This document shows positions 1-9,634 of a stretch of DNA of 64,000 nucleotides, one piece after another. Origin of the DNA: Chloroflexota bacterium (GTDB taxonomy: Bacteria > Chloroflexota > Dehalococcoidia > Lucifugimonadales > GCA-2722455); assembly GCA_002722455.1 (NCBI GenBank), contig PBMB01000012.1, positions 62,001 through 126,000 of the forward strand, written 5' to 3'. The translations under genes were made by a program, and so were the position numbers. Position 1 is the first letter of the stretch. Each line of letters starts with the position of its first letter. The notes under the pieces were generated by a model. That model did no database searches and was not told the DNA's origin. It was given only the letters and a program-made list of their open reading frames with translations.

Positions 1-1
1 T

Positions 2-751
2 GTTAAAGAAGATCGTTCCTTAAAACCTACACAATATGCAATTGACTTACATAAACACATTAAAGAATCACTAGATTTATTAAATGATAGCAATAAAATT
101 CATTCCAAATTTGATCCCAAAACGAGCAAAAGAACTTTTAAAATCGGATCTCATTCTATTTTTGATAATTTGTTTTTTATAAAGTTAAGAAATAAAGTGA
201 AATCAGTTGCCCCCAATGTTAAGATTGAACTCACCAACTTAAGTTTTCAAGAAGATTTACATGAAAATGCATTAAGATTAAGACATATAGACGCTATGAT
301 AGGATTAAATACATTAAGTTCTCTGACTTTTAATTCAAAAAAAATCGCTGAATATGATATCAAAGTAATTTGTAGTAAAAACCATCCAAGGTTAAAAGAA
401 TCTCTAACTATTGAACAGTATTTACAAGAGGAACATGCAGTTTGGATTAATCAAGAATCTTCTAAAAATACGATAATGTTTAAAATTGATGGGGAAAGAA
501 AAATTGTTTATACTTCAAACTCTCTTTTCAATGTTATTCATAATGTATCTCAAAGTGATATAGTTTCTTTATTCTCTGAAAAATTATTAAAACATTTTAA
601 TTTAATTGACTCAGTTAAAGTTCTCGAACCACCTTTTAAAACAAGAGATATACCCTTAAATTTAACTTGGCACAAAAGGATTGACAAAGATAAAGGATTT
701 ATTTGGTTAAGAGGAATTATTGAAGAAATATTTAAAGAATTAGAAGAATAA
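2..751 (+). CDS. LysR-family transcriptional regulator, 5'-truncated by window edge
   Basis: Frame open from base 2 (VKEDRSLKPTQYAIDLHKHIKESL...), PT-x-A linker region followed by a substrate-binding-like domain; ends TAA at 751. Confidence 0.75.
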   Translation, partial: VKEDRSLKPTQYAIDLHKHIKESLDLLNDSNKIHSKFDPKTSKRTFKIGSHSIFDNLFFIKLRNKVKSVAPNVKIELTNLSFQEDLHENALRLRHIDAMIGLNTLSSLTFNSKKIAEYDIKVICSKNHPRLKESLTIEQYLQEEHAVWINQESSKNTIMFKIDGERKIVYTSNSLFNVIHNVSQSDIVSLFSEKLLKHFNLIDSVKVLEPPFKTRDIPLNLTWHKRIDKDKGFIWLRGIIEEIFKELEE

Positions 752-759
752 CAATATCG

Positions 760-830
760 TGAATAACCACCACATCAAGGTAGTGGTTTCTTATTAAAGT
801 AAAACCTCTTCGAGAGGTTTTACTTTTTTA
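760..830. terminator. Convergent terminator region between LysR gene and nitroreductase
   Basis: AACCACCAC...GTGGTTTCTT and AAAACCTCTTCGAGAGGTTTTACTTTTT inverted repeats. Confidence 0.7.
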
Positions 831-1484
831 TATTATTGAAATAATATCTTCTTGTTTCAATCTTGCTTTTGGCAATCCAAAATTATAATCCTCTTCATTT
901 TTATGATAACCCATAGCTATTGCAACACTACAAACGTGACCGTCAAGCTCATCTTTAAATTCTTCTGCTATTAAGTCTGAATCTATCCCCTCCATTGTTG
1001 TTGAATCTATTTTTAATCTTGCTAGAACATGAAGTAGATTTCCCAATGATAAATACACTTGAGCTTTTGTCCAAGACTCATTGTAGCCATTTTCGTCTGT
1101 ATTATCTTCTGCAAATGCATATGCACCCATAAAAGTTTCATATTTTTCTTTTGGAAGATGACCAGAAATAACCTCTTCGTCTACTCTTTTACTGAATTTT
1201 TCTTTTGTGAATTTTGGATCGTGAGCCAATAAAATTGTATGAGAAGCTTCTTTTGCATGGATTTGATTAAATTGATGCTTGTTTTTAAATGTTTCATGAA
1301 AACGTGCTTTTGCCTCTTCACTTTCTATTATTATAAATTTCCAAGGTTGAGAATTTATAGAAGAAGCAGAAAGTCTTAATGTTTCCTTTATTATTTCAAT
1401 ATCTTCTCTTGATATTTTTTTATTTTTATCATATTTTTTTGCTGTGTATCTATTTTTTAAGTCATTTATTATTTCTGATTTCAT
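828..1484 (-). CDS. NAD(P)H nitroreductase family protein (NfsB-like)
   Basis: RYTAKKYDKNKKIS...LRLSASSINSQPWKFIII...GIDSDLIAEEF...GYHKNEEDYNFGLPKARL typical of the nitroreductase fold. Confidence 0.85.
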   Translation of the reverse strand: MKSEIINDLKNRYTAKKYDKNKKISREDIEIIKETLRLSASSINSQPWKFIIIESEEAKARFHETFKNKHQFNQIHAKEASHTILLAHDPKFTKEKFSKRVDEEVISGHLPKEKYETFMGAYAFAEDNTDENGYNESWTKAQVYLSLGNLLHVLARLKIDSTTMEGIDSDLIAEEFKDELDGHVCSVAIAMGYHKNEEDYNFGLPKARLKQEDIISII

Positions 1485-1723
1485 TTTATACCTTCCTTAT
1501 TTTTATTTGTTATTATTTGACAGAAGTCTCATTTTTGAATGTAAATACTACTCTCTTTTTGGCGTTTGTCAATTTTCTGGCTTTTTATTATTATTTGCAA
1601 ATTTTAATTACAATCACAATTTTATATTTTAAAAAGCCAACTTTTTAAAAGTGGCTTTTTTGTTGATATACTTTTTTTTTTATTGTATTATGACGCAAAA
1701 TAAAATACATAAGGTAACTAAGA

Positions 1724-2290
1724 ATGTCTAATTTAACTACTCTATCAAAACAAATTGCTGCACTTTCAGCTCTTAAAACAACAAACAAAAATCAACCTTT
1801 TTCTGACTTTCTTATCGAGCTATCAGAACACGATAAAGAAGAACTTTTGGTAGAACATGCTTATTCCATTAAGAGTATTGACGTTCATCCTGACCTCTTT
1901 GATACTTTTGGTCAAGTTCAAGAAGCTATCCTTAACAAACAATTTTTATTTGAAGAGATTTTAAGCTCTATTCAATCTAATTTTAACAATGATTTTAATC
2001 AAGCTCTTGTTTCTCCGTTAATTATTCAACTTTATATTGAAAACGAAAAAAACTTAATGCCTTGGGTTGTTAAAGCTATGGTGGACATGGATAAAACAAC
2101 ATTAACAACTGCATTTGAAGAAATTACAAAAGAAACTGAAACAGACAATCCAGAATTCACACTTGAACAAAAACACGGATATGGATTTGAACATGTAGAC
2201 GATTTTAATCAAGAAATGTATAAAATTGTTGACGAAATTAAACTTTTTTCTTCTGAAATTTCATTAACTCTTTTTGATAATATTGCTTGA
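1724..2290 (+). CDS. hypothetical protein
   Basis: 188-aa ORF with upstream AT-rich promoter and RBS-like AAGGTAACTAAG. Confidence 0.6.
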   Translation: MSNLTTLSKQIAALSALKTTNKNQPFSDFLIELSEHDKEELLVEHAYSIKSIDVHPDLFDTFGQVQEAILNKQFLFEEILSSIQSNFNNDFNQALVSPLIIQLYIENEKNLMPWVVKAMVDMDKTTLTTAFEEITKETETDNPEFTLEQKHGYGFEHVDDFNQEMYKIVDEIKLFSSEISLTLFDNIA

Positions 2291-2315
2291 TTAAAAAAAC
2301 TTTAATTGATATAAT
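2287..2315 (+). promoter_or_regulatory. sigma70-type promoter
   Basis: TTGATT (2287-2292), 17 bp, TATAAT (2310-2315); predicted start ~2322 coincides with first base of the RNA structure. Confidence 0.7.
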
Positions 2316-2322
2316 ATAAAAA

Positions 2323-2507
2323 CGTTGTAGAACTAGACTAAAAAATTACACGGTGATGAGCCAAAGCGTAATAGCTGCCAATGTAACTTCCCAAAGTAAG
2401 TAGTGTACAATGCTTATACTAAGAGTTCGGAAGTGCGATGTGCGTAGAAGCAGCCAATAGTGTTTAATTTGGAGTTCGTCTAGTCAGGACTGAGAACCTC
2501 TGCAACG
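2323..2507 (+). ncRNA. Candidate structured RNA (or structured leader of the 2532 ORF)
   Basis: CGTTGTAGA(2323-2331)/TCTGCAACG(2499-2507); ACTAGAC(2332-2338)/GTCTAGT(2478-2484); ATTAC(2345-2349)/GTAAT(2368-2372); GCTGC(2374-2378)/GCAGC(2450-2454); ACTTCC(2386-2391)/GGAAGT(2429-2434); AGTGTA/TATACT. Confidence 0.7.
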
Positions 2508-2531
2508 ATCAATTCAACTCAATTTTTATAT

Positions 2532-3050
2532 ATGCCTACATTTGAAAAAGAAAAAACTAAAACACTCATTTTACTCATTTTAAATGAGTTTGGATCTATT
2601 TCTAAACAAAATCTAAACAATATAATTTATTATCTAGATGTCTGTCATCTAGTTGAAAATGGTCGATATATAACAAAAACTCTTTATTATAAAACCAAAG
2701 GTGGTTTTATTTCAAAAGATATAATTTCATTAATTGAAGAAATGAAAGAACACCCTTTTTTAATGGAGTGCAATGGCTCTCTAAAGTCATTCGTAACAAA
2801 TTCAGATTATGTTCGAAAATATTTTATTTATTCTGACGAATTTTCCCTTTCTGATATGCGAACATACATTGAGTTCTTAAAAAATTCATTTGAATTCTGC
2901 AATTTAAATCTTTCAGATTCATTTCAAAGTGTTGTATTTAACATTGTTTGGGAACAAAAAAAATTATATGAAGAAATGACAATACATGATTCCGCTAAAT
3001 CCACTGGTGACACTGCATTAATTGAATTCTTAAAGACTTCTTACTATTGA
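2532..3050 (+). CDS. hypothetical protein, weak resemblance to Panacea/DUF4065 (SocA-like)
   Basis: LILLILNEFGSISKQNLNNIIYYLDVCHLVENGRYITKTLYYKTKGGFISKDI; family call is by eye only. Confidence 0.45.
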   Translation: MPTFEKEKTKTLILLILNEFGSISKQNLNNIIYYLDVCHLVENGRYITKTLYYKTKGGFISKDIISLIEEMKEHPFLMECNGSLKSFVTNSDYVRKYFIYSDEFSLSDMRTYIEFLKNSFEFCNLNLSDSFQSVVFNIVWEQKKLYEEMTIHDSAKSTGDTALIEFLKTSYY

Positions 3051-3107
3051 TTTTAATTATTTATATATGCTACAATTATGATGATTAATAAGTAGCAGGT
3101 AAAAATA

Positions 3108-3524
3108 ATGAAAAAGCCAGAAACGATTCAAACAGAACAAACACTCGTTGATAAGATTTGTAAAATTCATGGTGAAACACCTGAAACAAAAGGTGATTTA
3201 CTTTTTGCTGAATATTATGTTCCTTATGTTTATGAATCTTTTTTTGTTAAAAAACGTTATTTTTTAGTTAAAATGGTTACTGCAGAAGCTGAAATTAATC
3301 GAACTTTGAGTGTTGAAAATTGGGCTGTTGGTATTATTGAATGTAAAGATCAAAACACACTTGAACATTGTATGGCTTATATCTTTGAAAATACTAACTA
3401 TGATCGTAATATTCGTCAATATATCGAAATTGAAGAAGGTCGTCATTACAACGAAAAAGATCTTAAAGCATTTAAAGCCAATAACCCTGACGTTATATTT
3501 GAAGAAGTCGGTTCGGGTTTGTAA
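3108..3524 (+). CDS. hypothetical protein
   Basis: 138-aa ORF, RBS-like AGCAGGTAAAA upstream. Confidence 0.6.
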   Translation: MKKPETIQTEQTLVDKICKIHGETPETKGDLLFAEYYVPYVYESFFVKKRYFLVKMVTAEAEINRTLSVENWAVGIIECKDQNTLEHCMAYIFENTNYDRNIRQYIEIEEGRHYNEKDLKAFKANNPDVIFEEVGSGL

Positions 3525-3784
3525 TGTCAAAGTTCAATAAGATATTGCTTTCTATTTTAAACAAAACAGAAAGTAAAAAAAGAGATAATATAAAAAACAT
3601 ATTTGAATTTAAAGAATTATCTCAAAATCTTATTCCATTTGATAAAGAAAAAAACTTACTATTATCAAAAAAAGAAGATTCTAGTAAAATAAAACTCCAC
3701 CCTTTCTTTAAAACACAAGAAGCAATATATAGATATTATTACAAAACTCAAAAACAAGAAGAAAATATTAACTTAAAGGTCTAA
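3524..3784 (+). CDS. hypothetical protein
   Basis: Overlapping stop/start (TAATG) with previous ORF. Confidence 0.55.
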   Translation: MSKFNKILLSILNKTESKKRDNIKNIFEFKELSQNLIPFDKEKNLLLSKKEDSSKIKLHPFFKTQEAIYRYYYKTQKQEENINLKV

Positions 3785-3785
3785 T

Positions 3786-5123
3786 ATGACAAGAATTACT
3801 CGACACGAAACGTTATTTGGAAAATTAACAGAACTTAAAGACGCTTCTCATTTAATTAAAGAACGAAAAGTTCAAAGTGACATTAATATCTTTAAAGTCA
3901 CTAAAGTGATTGCCGAAGATAGTATATTCCTTGGTTTCGGTAAACCTAATGTATTTCTAGGCTATTCAGAAGATGGTCTGATTAAAAAATTTGATGCTAA
4001 ATCACTTAAACGACAAAAATCAAAAGTCATTGATACGAAAGGTTGGGCGCAATCTGGTCTTATTATTGAAATTAAAAACCCTTCAAAAGAAATGAAACGT
4101 CGAATTCGTGCCTCTGCTGAAAGTTTTGTTGGTTCTTCTCATTTAACTTGTGTAAATGCTAATGCGAGAGTATTAAATCGTGCAGGGTTTACTTCAAATG
4201 GTAAAGATTTGTCTGGTTATTACTTCCCTATGAGTCTTGCGAAACAAATCGTGAGACACGGTCTTCAGTTTGAAAACAAGAGTGTTAATTTTGATATTGT
4301 AAAAACAGTTCCCAATTATCTTGAAAGCTTTGGTCTATCTGTTATTAAAGCACAATGGCTCACTTTTTATCGTCATAGCATTCGTTTTTACAAATCAAAA
4401 CAAAAGACAAACAAGTTTTTAGATATTCTTAATAAATTCAAGCACAAGATGACTGATTCTTTTTTGAAAAACAAAAAACAAAAACCATTGGAAGAAAAAG
4501 TGGTTTTATTCCCAGAAGGTTCAAACTATCGAAAAAATATTGAAGTATCTATTACTACACCTAGTAAAATTGGTTTAGGTTTAAGAATGATATGCGGTCC
4601 TCACGCCTTTTATGAAATGAAACATTCAAACGAAGAAATCGAAAGAATGCTTCCCAATAAATTAAAAGAGTATGAGAAGAAAAAATCAGGTTTATTTACT
4701 TATTTAAAGAAAAACGTATTATTTTCAAAACCTGTTGTTAACTTTATTCGCAAACATCTGGCAACAACTAAAGAAGTTATTTCGGATTCTAGTGAAAAAG
4801 ATTTATTCAACATGATTAGAACAGATACCGAAAACATTAAAAACAAATATAACCTTGTTATTACAAGTGAATCTATTTATGTTATTAAGATAGGTATTAA
4901 ATATAAAATTATTGACTGGATTTTAAGTAAACACGTTCTTTTGTCTGGATACTCACAAGACGTTCGTTTTGCAGGAGAATTTTGGAAAGACAAAGACGGT
5001 ATTATCTTTTTTAACAATAATTCTGGCACTTATGCACCAAATAAAGATACTATCCCTTATGCACAAGCTATCTTGGAACAAGCATTTCCAAACACAAAGA
5101 TAAAAAGTAAATCATTCGATTAA
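3786..5123 (+). CDS. hypothetical protein, 445 aa
   Basis: Long ORF immediately after 3524-3784; terminator AAGGTCAAAGGCTATTGACCTTTTTT follows. Confidence 0.8.
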   Translation: MTRITRHETLFGKLTELKDASHLIKERKVQSDINIFKVTKVIAEDSIFLGFGKPNVFLGYSEDGLIKKFDAKSLKRQKSKVIDTKGWAQSGLIIEIKNPSKEMKRRIRASAESFVGSSHLTCVNANARVLNRAGFTSNGKDLSGYYFPMSLAKQIVRHGLQFENKSVNFDIVKTVPNYLESFGLSVIKAQWLTFYRHSIRFYKSKQKTNKFLDILNKFKHKMTDSFLKNKKQKPLEEKVVLFPEGSNYRKNIEVSITTPSKIGLGLRMICGPHAFYEMKHSNEEIERMLPNKLKEYEKKKSGLFTYLKKNVLFSKPVVNFIRKHLATTKEVISDSSEKDLFNMIRTDTENIKNKYNLVITSESIYVIKIGIKYKIIDWILSKHVLLSGYSQDVRFAGEFWKDKDGIIFFNNNSGTYAPNKDTIPYAQAILEQAFPNTKIKSKSFD

Positions 5124-5127
5124 CAAT

Positions 5128-5157
5128 CAAAAGGTCAAAGGCTATTGACCTTTTTTA
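5128..5157 (+). terminator. rho-independent terminator
   Basis: AAAGGTCAAAGGCTATTGACCTTTTTT. Confidence 0.8.
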
Positions 5158-5217
5158 TTGTCTTCATTATATCGCTATGGTATTATAACCATATTAAATA
5201 GTATCTCGGAGAGAAAA

Positions 5218-6036
5218 ATGTCTAGAATTCATCACCCTAACTTTGTTGAAATGATCATTCAAAAAGGGGCAAAAGAAAACGAATATATTGCTTCAGGTTT
5301 TATTACCTCTGAACACCGTCTTGATATTCAAGATTACAAAAAAAATCTTTTAAAAATGAACTTCAACGACGATGGTAAAATTGTTTTTCAATTAGAATAC
5401 CGAAATATTCTACCTAATGAAAGTGTTTTAGATTTATCAAAAAAAGAGTCATATGACATTGCCTTAACAGAATTACCTGCTCTTAATATTTGGCAAAGCT
5501 ATTATGCTCCATTTGAAGCTATTGATAAAATTTGTGATATTATCTTTATGAAAACTCAAGCACATAAAAATGACGAACTACATCGTTATGCTTTTGTTTC
5601 TGCATTCTTTTTATCAAAAGATATTTTAAATGGCAAATCTGCCAAAAAGTTTTATGCACAAGAAGTTCGTGATTCCTTTATGCATTTTTTAATTGAAGAC
5701 GAACTTGAAGTTGACAATAAAGGTGATCTTGCGAATTTATTTACCCAACCTATTTGGATTACACCAAGTGGTGAAAAATTCTTAATGCGTTCTTGTGCTC
5801 CATTATCACAAATTAATGAAATTAACCGAGTTAATCGACATATCATTAAATATAATTGTTATCCTGACGATGCACCATATTATACTAAAAACCCTAACCC
5901 TTTATACTTAGAGTTTATCAAAGAAATGTATCGTCTAGATCCAGATAATTTCTACATTACTCGTTTAATGTCAGAAGAAGAACATGAGTTTCATTCAAAA
6001 GCTTCTAATGAAGCCTTTGAAATTGTAAACTCTTAA
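5218..6036 (+). CDS. hypothetical protein
   Basis: ATG at 5218 with GGAGAG RBS; internal to track ORF 5158-6036. Confidence 0.75.
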   Translation: MSRIHHPNFVEMIIQKGAKENEYIASGFITSEHRLDIQDYKKNLLKMNFNDDGKIVFQLEYRNILPNESVLDLSKKESYDIALTELPALNIWQSYYAPFEAIDKICDIIFMKTQAHKNDELHRYAFVSAFFLSKDILNGKSAKKFYAQEVRDSFMHFLIEDELEVDNKGDLANLFTQPIWITPSGEKFLMRSCAPLSQINEINRVNRHIIKYNCYPDDAPYYTKNPNPLYLEFIKEMYRLDPDNFYITRLMSEEEHEFHSKASNEAFEIVNS

Positions 6037-6122
6037 ATAAAAAACAAAAGACATTAAAAAGCTTCTGGACGAAGCTTTTTTTTGTTATAATTGTCATACA
6101 TTATTTAAAGAGAATCATTAAC

Positions 6123-6614
6123 ATGAGCATTAAAAAAGACATTGAATTACTTGAAGGCTATTCAGAAGTGTTTTCAAAAATCAAAATGAAAGCTTTATTC
6201 TTATCTAACGATTATACTGATATTTTTACTGTTTATTGGATTCCTTTTGTTTTTTACTTTTATCATGTCGATTTTCCTTTTGCAGAAATTTTCACTGACA
6301 ATGATATATTGGCAACATTTGGCATGTATTCTTTTTTCATTTCTGCTTCATTTTATTTAATGGTCGCAAGAATTAAAGAAATTATTGGAGACAAAAAAGA
6401 ATATAAAAAAATTCTTGAAGATGAGTCCTTTCAAGAATTAAACAAAATTATTAAAAAATACAATGAGGGTAAAGGTCTTCGAGAAAAAAACAACATTAAT
6501 CATTTTCATTTAAATAAAATCATTTTGGAAGACACATTAAAATCATTATCACAAGCTGAAAAGATACATAACATTAATCAGGAAGATAAAAGAGAAAAAA
6601 TAGAAAATATTTAA
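6123..6614 (+). CDS. hypothetical membrane protein
   Basis: Two hydrophobic segments, charged C-terminus. Confidence 0.6.
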   Translation: MSIKKDIELLEGYSEVFSKIKMKALFLSNDYTDIFTVYWIPFVFYFYHVDFPFAEIFTDNDILATFGMYSFFISASFYLMVARIKEIIGDKKEYKKILEDESFQELNKIIKKYNEGKGLREKNNINHFHLNKIILEDTLKSLSQAEKIHNINQEDKREKIENI

Positions 6615-6702
6615 TAATTAGTATTAAAATATTTATTCCTTGATTTTGTTTTTAATTTATATAAAATATAAAATGTTTATTTAATGTTAAATGAGAGGAT
6701 TT

Positions 6703-7050
6703 ATGTCACATACTGATAATATAAAAAGTCGAGATTTACTTCTTTTACTTGGGTTTGTTATAGCCTTTGTCATTGGTATTTATTTTATCGATACGAATCG
6801 AGAAAATAATAAAGTATTTAATTCAGGAGATCAATCTATTTCTGAAATGACATTTTCTAATATTTCAAAAGTTTCATTGGCAAAAGACGGTGATTTTATT
6901 ATTCAAGCTGAAAATAATGAAAAACTTAAAATCAATGCGAAACTAGAAGATCTTAAGGGAGGTAAACAAATCACCTATCGAACAAACAAAATTACTGGAA
7001 ATAAAGAAATATGTATTAATAAGAAATGTTATACATATGAAAAAATGTGA
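6703..7050 (+). CDS. small membrane-anchored protein (paralog of 7204-7563)
   Basis: N-terminal TM segment; C-terminal ...KEICINKKCYTYEKM; RBS GAGAGG before ATG 6703. Confidence 0.6.
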   Translation: MSHTDNIKSRDLLLLLGFVIAFVIGIYFIDTNRENNKVFNSGDQSISEMTFSNISKVSLAKDGDFIIQAENNEKLKINAKLEDLKGGKQITYRTNKITGNKEICINKKCYTYEKM

Positions 7051-7203
7051 TATTTTTCTTTATTTACAATTAAAATAATTTCATTTAAATCAATGACGTT
7101 CCTTATTTGGAGCGTTTTTTTTATTTTATTTTATATAAAAAATTAGGAGATTGAATAAAATAAGTATAGGATATTATTGTATGTAATTTTAAGGAAATGC
7201 ACC

Positions 7204-7563
7204 ATGAAGAAAAAGTTAATGCCTAAAGGAATAGGTAAAGCGGATAATGAATTATTTTCAGGCTTATTTTTATTACTATTGCTAGTTCTTAGTATTGTAG
7301 GGTTTAGTGTTTATATATTTTTAGGTGGCATCCCTGATCAAAAATACAGATCTAGTAAACTAATATCCAGTCAATCAATTGACGATATTACTATATTTAA
7401 TTACAAAACAATTATACATTCTGGTGTTTATTCTTATGTTCTTGAAGAACAAATAACTTCACCAAATGACGGTGACACTTTTGAAATTAGAAAAAGAGGT
7501 GGTGAAATTTTTGTTTGTATTAAAAGAACATGCCATAAAGTTACAAATAAAACGACAAAATAA
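7204..7563 (+). CDS. small membrane-anchored protein (paralog of 6703-7050)
   Basis: TM segment; C-terminal ...GGEIFVCIKRTCHKV; RBS AAGGA before ATG 7204. Confidence 0.6.
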   Translation: MKKKLMPKGIGKADNELFSGLFLLLLLVLSIVGFSVYIFLGGIPDQKYRSSKLISSQSIDDITIFNYKTIIHSGVYSYVLEEQITSPNDGDTFEIRKRGGEIFVCIKRTCHKVTNKTTK

Positions 7564-7585
7564 AAAAGCCCCCAATTGGGCTTTC

Positions 7586-7780
7586 TTACATCTTCCATTC
7601 GAATTTATTATCGTCATTAAAATATAACTCAGAACCATCTTCAAACTTTACTGCTGTTTGATAAGGGTTGCCTTTTAAATAATAAGTTTTTATTTTTACT
7701 TCTATACCTTCTGGAATTATTAAATACCCTTTTTCATTCGATTTTTCTGCTGTCGAATGAGCTAACATTTTCTTTTTCAA
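7586..7780 (-). CDS. hypothetical protein
   Basis: 64-aa ORF; flanked by GCCCCCAATTGGGCTTTC terminator. Confidence 0.5.
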   Translation of the reverse strand: MKKKMLAHSTAEKSNEKGYLIIPEGIEVKIKTYYLKGNPYQTAVKFEDGSELYFNDDNKFEWKM

Positions 7781-7794
7781 TTGCTACCCCTTAA

Positions 7795-8160
7795 TTATTC
7801 GCTAATGAATACACATTCATAAACTGCTTCTGAACCTGTGTATCCTGTTAATACGAATGAATATAACACATCTTCTTTTTCTGTAAATAGAATTAAAAAG
7901 GAACCACCCGTCAATATAGTTGAATCTATCATGCAAGAATTCTCTTTTAACATTTCAGACTCAAAACTTTCTAAGAAATTTTCTTCATAAAGAGAATAAG
8001 AATCTTCTTTTTCTAGTTCGTTCCATTCTTCTTCTGTTAGTCGGTCTTTGTTTTCTTTCGCATGGAAAACAATGTTTGTTTTGTTTTCTAGCTTGACTCG
8101 TTTTGCAATTTCTGTGTAACGATATTCTTTTGATTTTTGGAATAAATCTCGATTAATCAT
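7795..8160 (-). CDS. hypothetical protein
   Basis: 121-aa ORF, RBS AGGAG upstream on minus strand. Confidence 0.6.
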   Translation of the reverse strand: MINRDLFQKSKEYRYTEIAKRVKLENKTNIVFHAKENKDRLTEEEWNELEKEDSYSLYEENFLESFESEMLKENSCMIDSTILTGGSFLILFTEKEDVLYSFVLTGYTGSEAVYECVFISE

Positions 8161-8306
8161 AATGTGCTCCTCTTGTGTGTTTTCTTATAATACTATATCC
8201 AACATTTCTTGTCATTGTTTTTTCTCAATATAAAGGTTTTTTTGCTTGATTTTATGCTTTTTGTTTGATATTATTCCATTATCAAATCAATAAAAGAGAT
8301 TTAAAA

Positions 8307-8831
8307 ATGGTCAATCAAAACCTTATTAATCGCATTAAATCCATTTCGGAAAGAGACAACAACTTTAAAAGCAATGGTTCTTCTGCTTTTATCATCACAC
8401 CGCTTGTTGTGCTTTTTAATATCGTCTTCCTTTTGTGTTTTTCTGTTGTTATGTATTTTTTCTTTACTGGAAACCATGCGATCTATGGAACAGTATTTAT
8501 TTTTACTGTCATTCTTTCTTTTTTTAGTTTCTTCATAAGTACTTTAACTAACATTATTGGTATTCGAGAAGATTTTGACAAACATTTCTTGATTCCTATC
8601 CTTGGTTTTATTTTAAATAAAAAACTTCTTTTTCCTGAAAATTCTGTTAAAGAAAAATATAAAGAATTTTGTGATAAACAGAAAAAAGATAGACAATATG
8701 CTTTAGCCTTAATTAATTCTGAAAAGCTTGGTATTAATAATGAAATGAAGCAATTTTTAAATAAAGATGAATTCGAAATTTACAAAAAACTCGTTTCCGA
8801 CCACTTAAAACTTTATCAACAAAAACTTTAA
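8307..8831 (+). CDS. hypothetical membrane protein
   Basis: Two TM segments; start at MVNQNLINRIKS after promoter TTGATT-17-TATTAT (~8240-8275). Confidence 0.6.
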   Translation: MVNQNLINRIKSISERDNNFKSNGSSAFIITPLVVLFNIVFLLCFSVVMYFFFTGNHAIYGTVFIFTVILSFFSFFISTLTNIIGIREDFDKHFLIPILGFILNKKLLFPENSVKEKYKEFCDKQKKDRQYALALINSEKLGINNEMKQFLNKDEFEIYKKLVSDHLKLYQQKL

Positions 8832-8915
8832 ATATTAAAGGCATATCTTATCATATGCCTTTTTTATGCTATAATATCTATATATTAATTTTATAATCCA
8901 AAACAAAACCCTGAA

Positions 8916-9596
8916 ATGAGAAAGCTTTTAAGACAAGCAAAGCAAATTGCTACAAATGCTCCTGTTGGAACAAAACTTATGTGTCCTTGTGGTTGTGGAC
9001 AAGAATACCATAAGAAGCAAGGTCAAATCTTTCAGGACTCTGCTACTGGAAATCATAAAGATAAATATCATAACAATGTTCGCTCTACTGCAAATCACGC
9101 TCTTGATGGTGAAACATTAGAGCTTAGAAGAAAATTAAAAGCCTATGTACATAAACACTTTGAACTTTTAGACGTATTTAAAAGAAAAAACAAACCAAGT
9201 GTTAAAGCCAATAAAGTTGCTCAATTTGTAATGCCTAAATCATTACCTAAAGATTTTAATTCTGACAATATGATTAAGGTTATGGAATTAAACAAAGAAG
9301 TCTCTGCAGTTGCTAAGGTTGGTTCTCAGATTTTATGTTCTTGCGGTTGTAGCGATGTCATTACAAAAAACACTTATCAGCAAGTTTTTTCTCAGAAACG
9401 TGATACACAATGCAAAGACGATTTTCACAATAAAGTTCGTGGAGCTATGAAAATTGAAAAATCTCAATCAAATATTAAAGCATTTGAAGCATTTAAGAAA
9501 AATATCACTAAACAGTATAAAATTATTAAATCAACCCATAACAACGAAAGCGACGAAAATAATAAACCTAAAACAAGAAGAAAAATAAAGAGATAA
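8916..9596 (+). CDS. protein with two related C-x-C-x-C metal-binding-like modules
   Basis: GTKLMCPCGCGQEYHKKQGQIFQDS and GSQILCSCGCSDVITKNTYQQVFSQ. Confidence 0.65.
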   Translation: MRKLLRQAKQIATNAPVGTKLMCPCGCGQEYHKKQGQIFQDSATGNHKDKYHNNVRSTANHALDGETLELRRKLKAYVHKHFELLDVFKRKNKPSVKANKVAQFVMPKSLPKDFNSDNMIKVMELNKEVSAVAKVGSQILCSCGCSDVITKNTYQQVFSQKRDTQCKDDFHNKVRGAMKIEKSQSNIKAFEAFKKNITKQYKIIKSTHNNESDENNKPKTRRKIKR

Positions 9597-9597
9597 G

Positions 9598-9634
9598 AAA
9601 AAACCGTAAGAACACTTACGGTTTTCTTTTTTAA
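9598..9634. terminator. rho-independent terminator (shared AAACCGTA family)
   Basis: AAAACCGTAAGAACACTTACGGTTTTCTTTTT. Confidence 0.8.

Noticed and set aside
1379-1648. Hydrophobic plus-strand ORFs 1379-1648 and 1444-1632
   Set aside because: Overlap the nitroreductase start in antisense and arise from poly-T-rich sequence.
2340-2372. Hammerhead ribozyme core (GGTGATGAGCC resembles CTGATGA)
   Set aside because: No downstream GAAA/cleavage-site arrangement; the segment fits a local GGT-GATGA-GCC hairpin.
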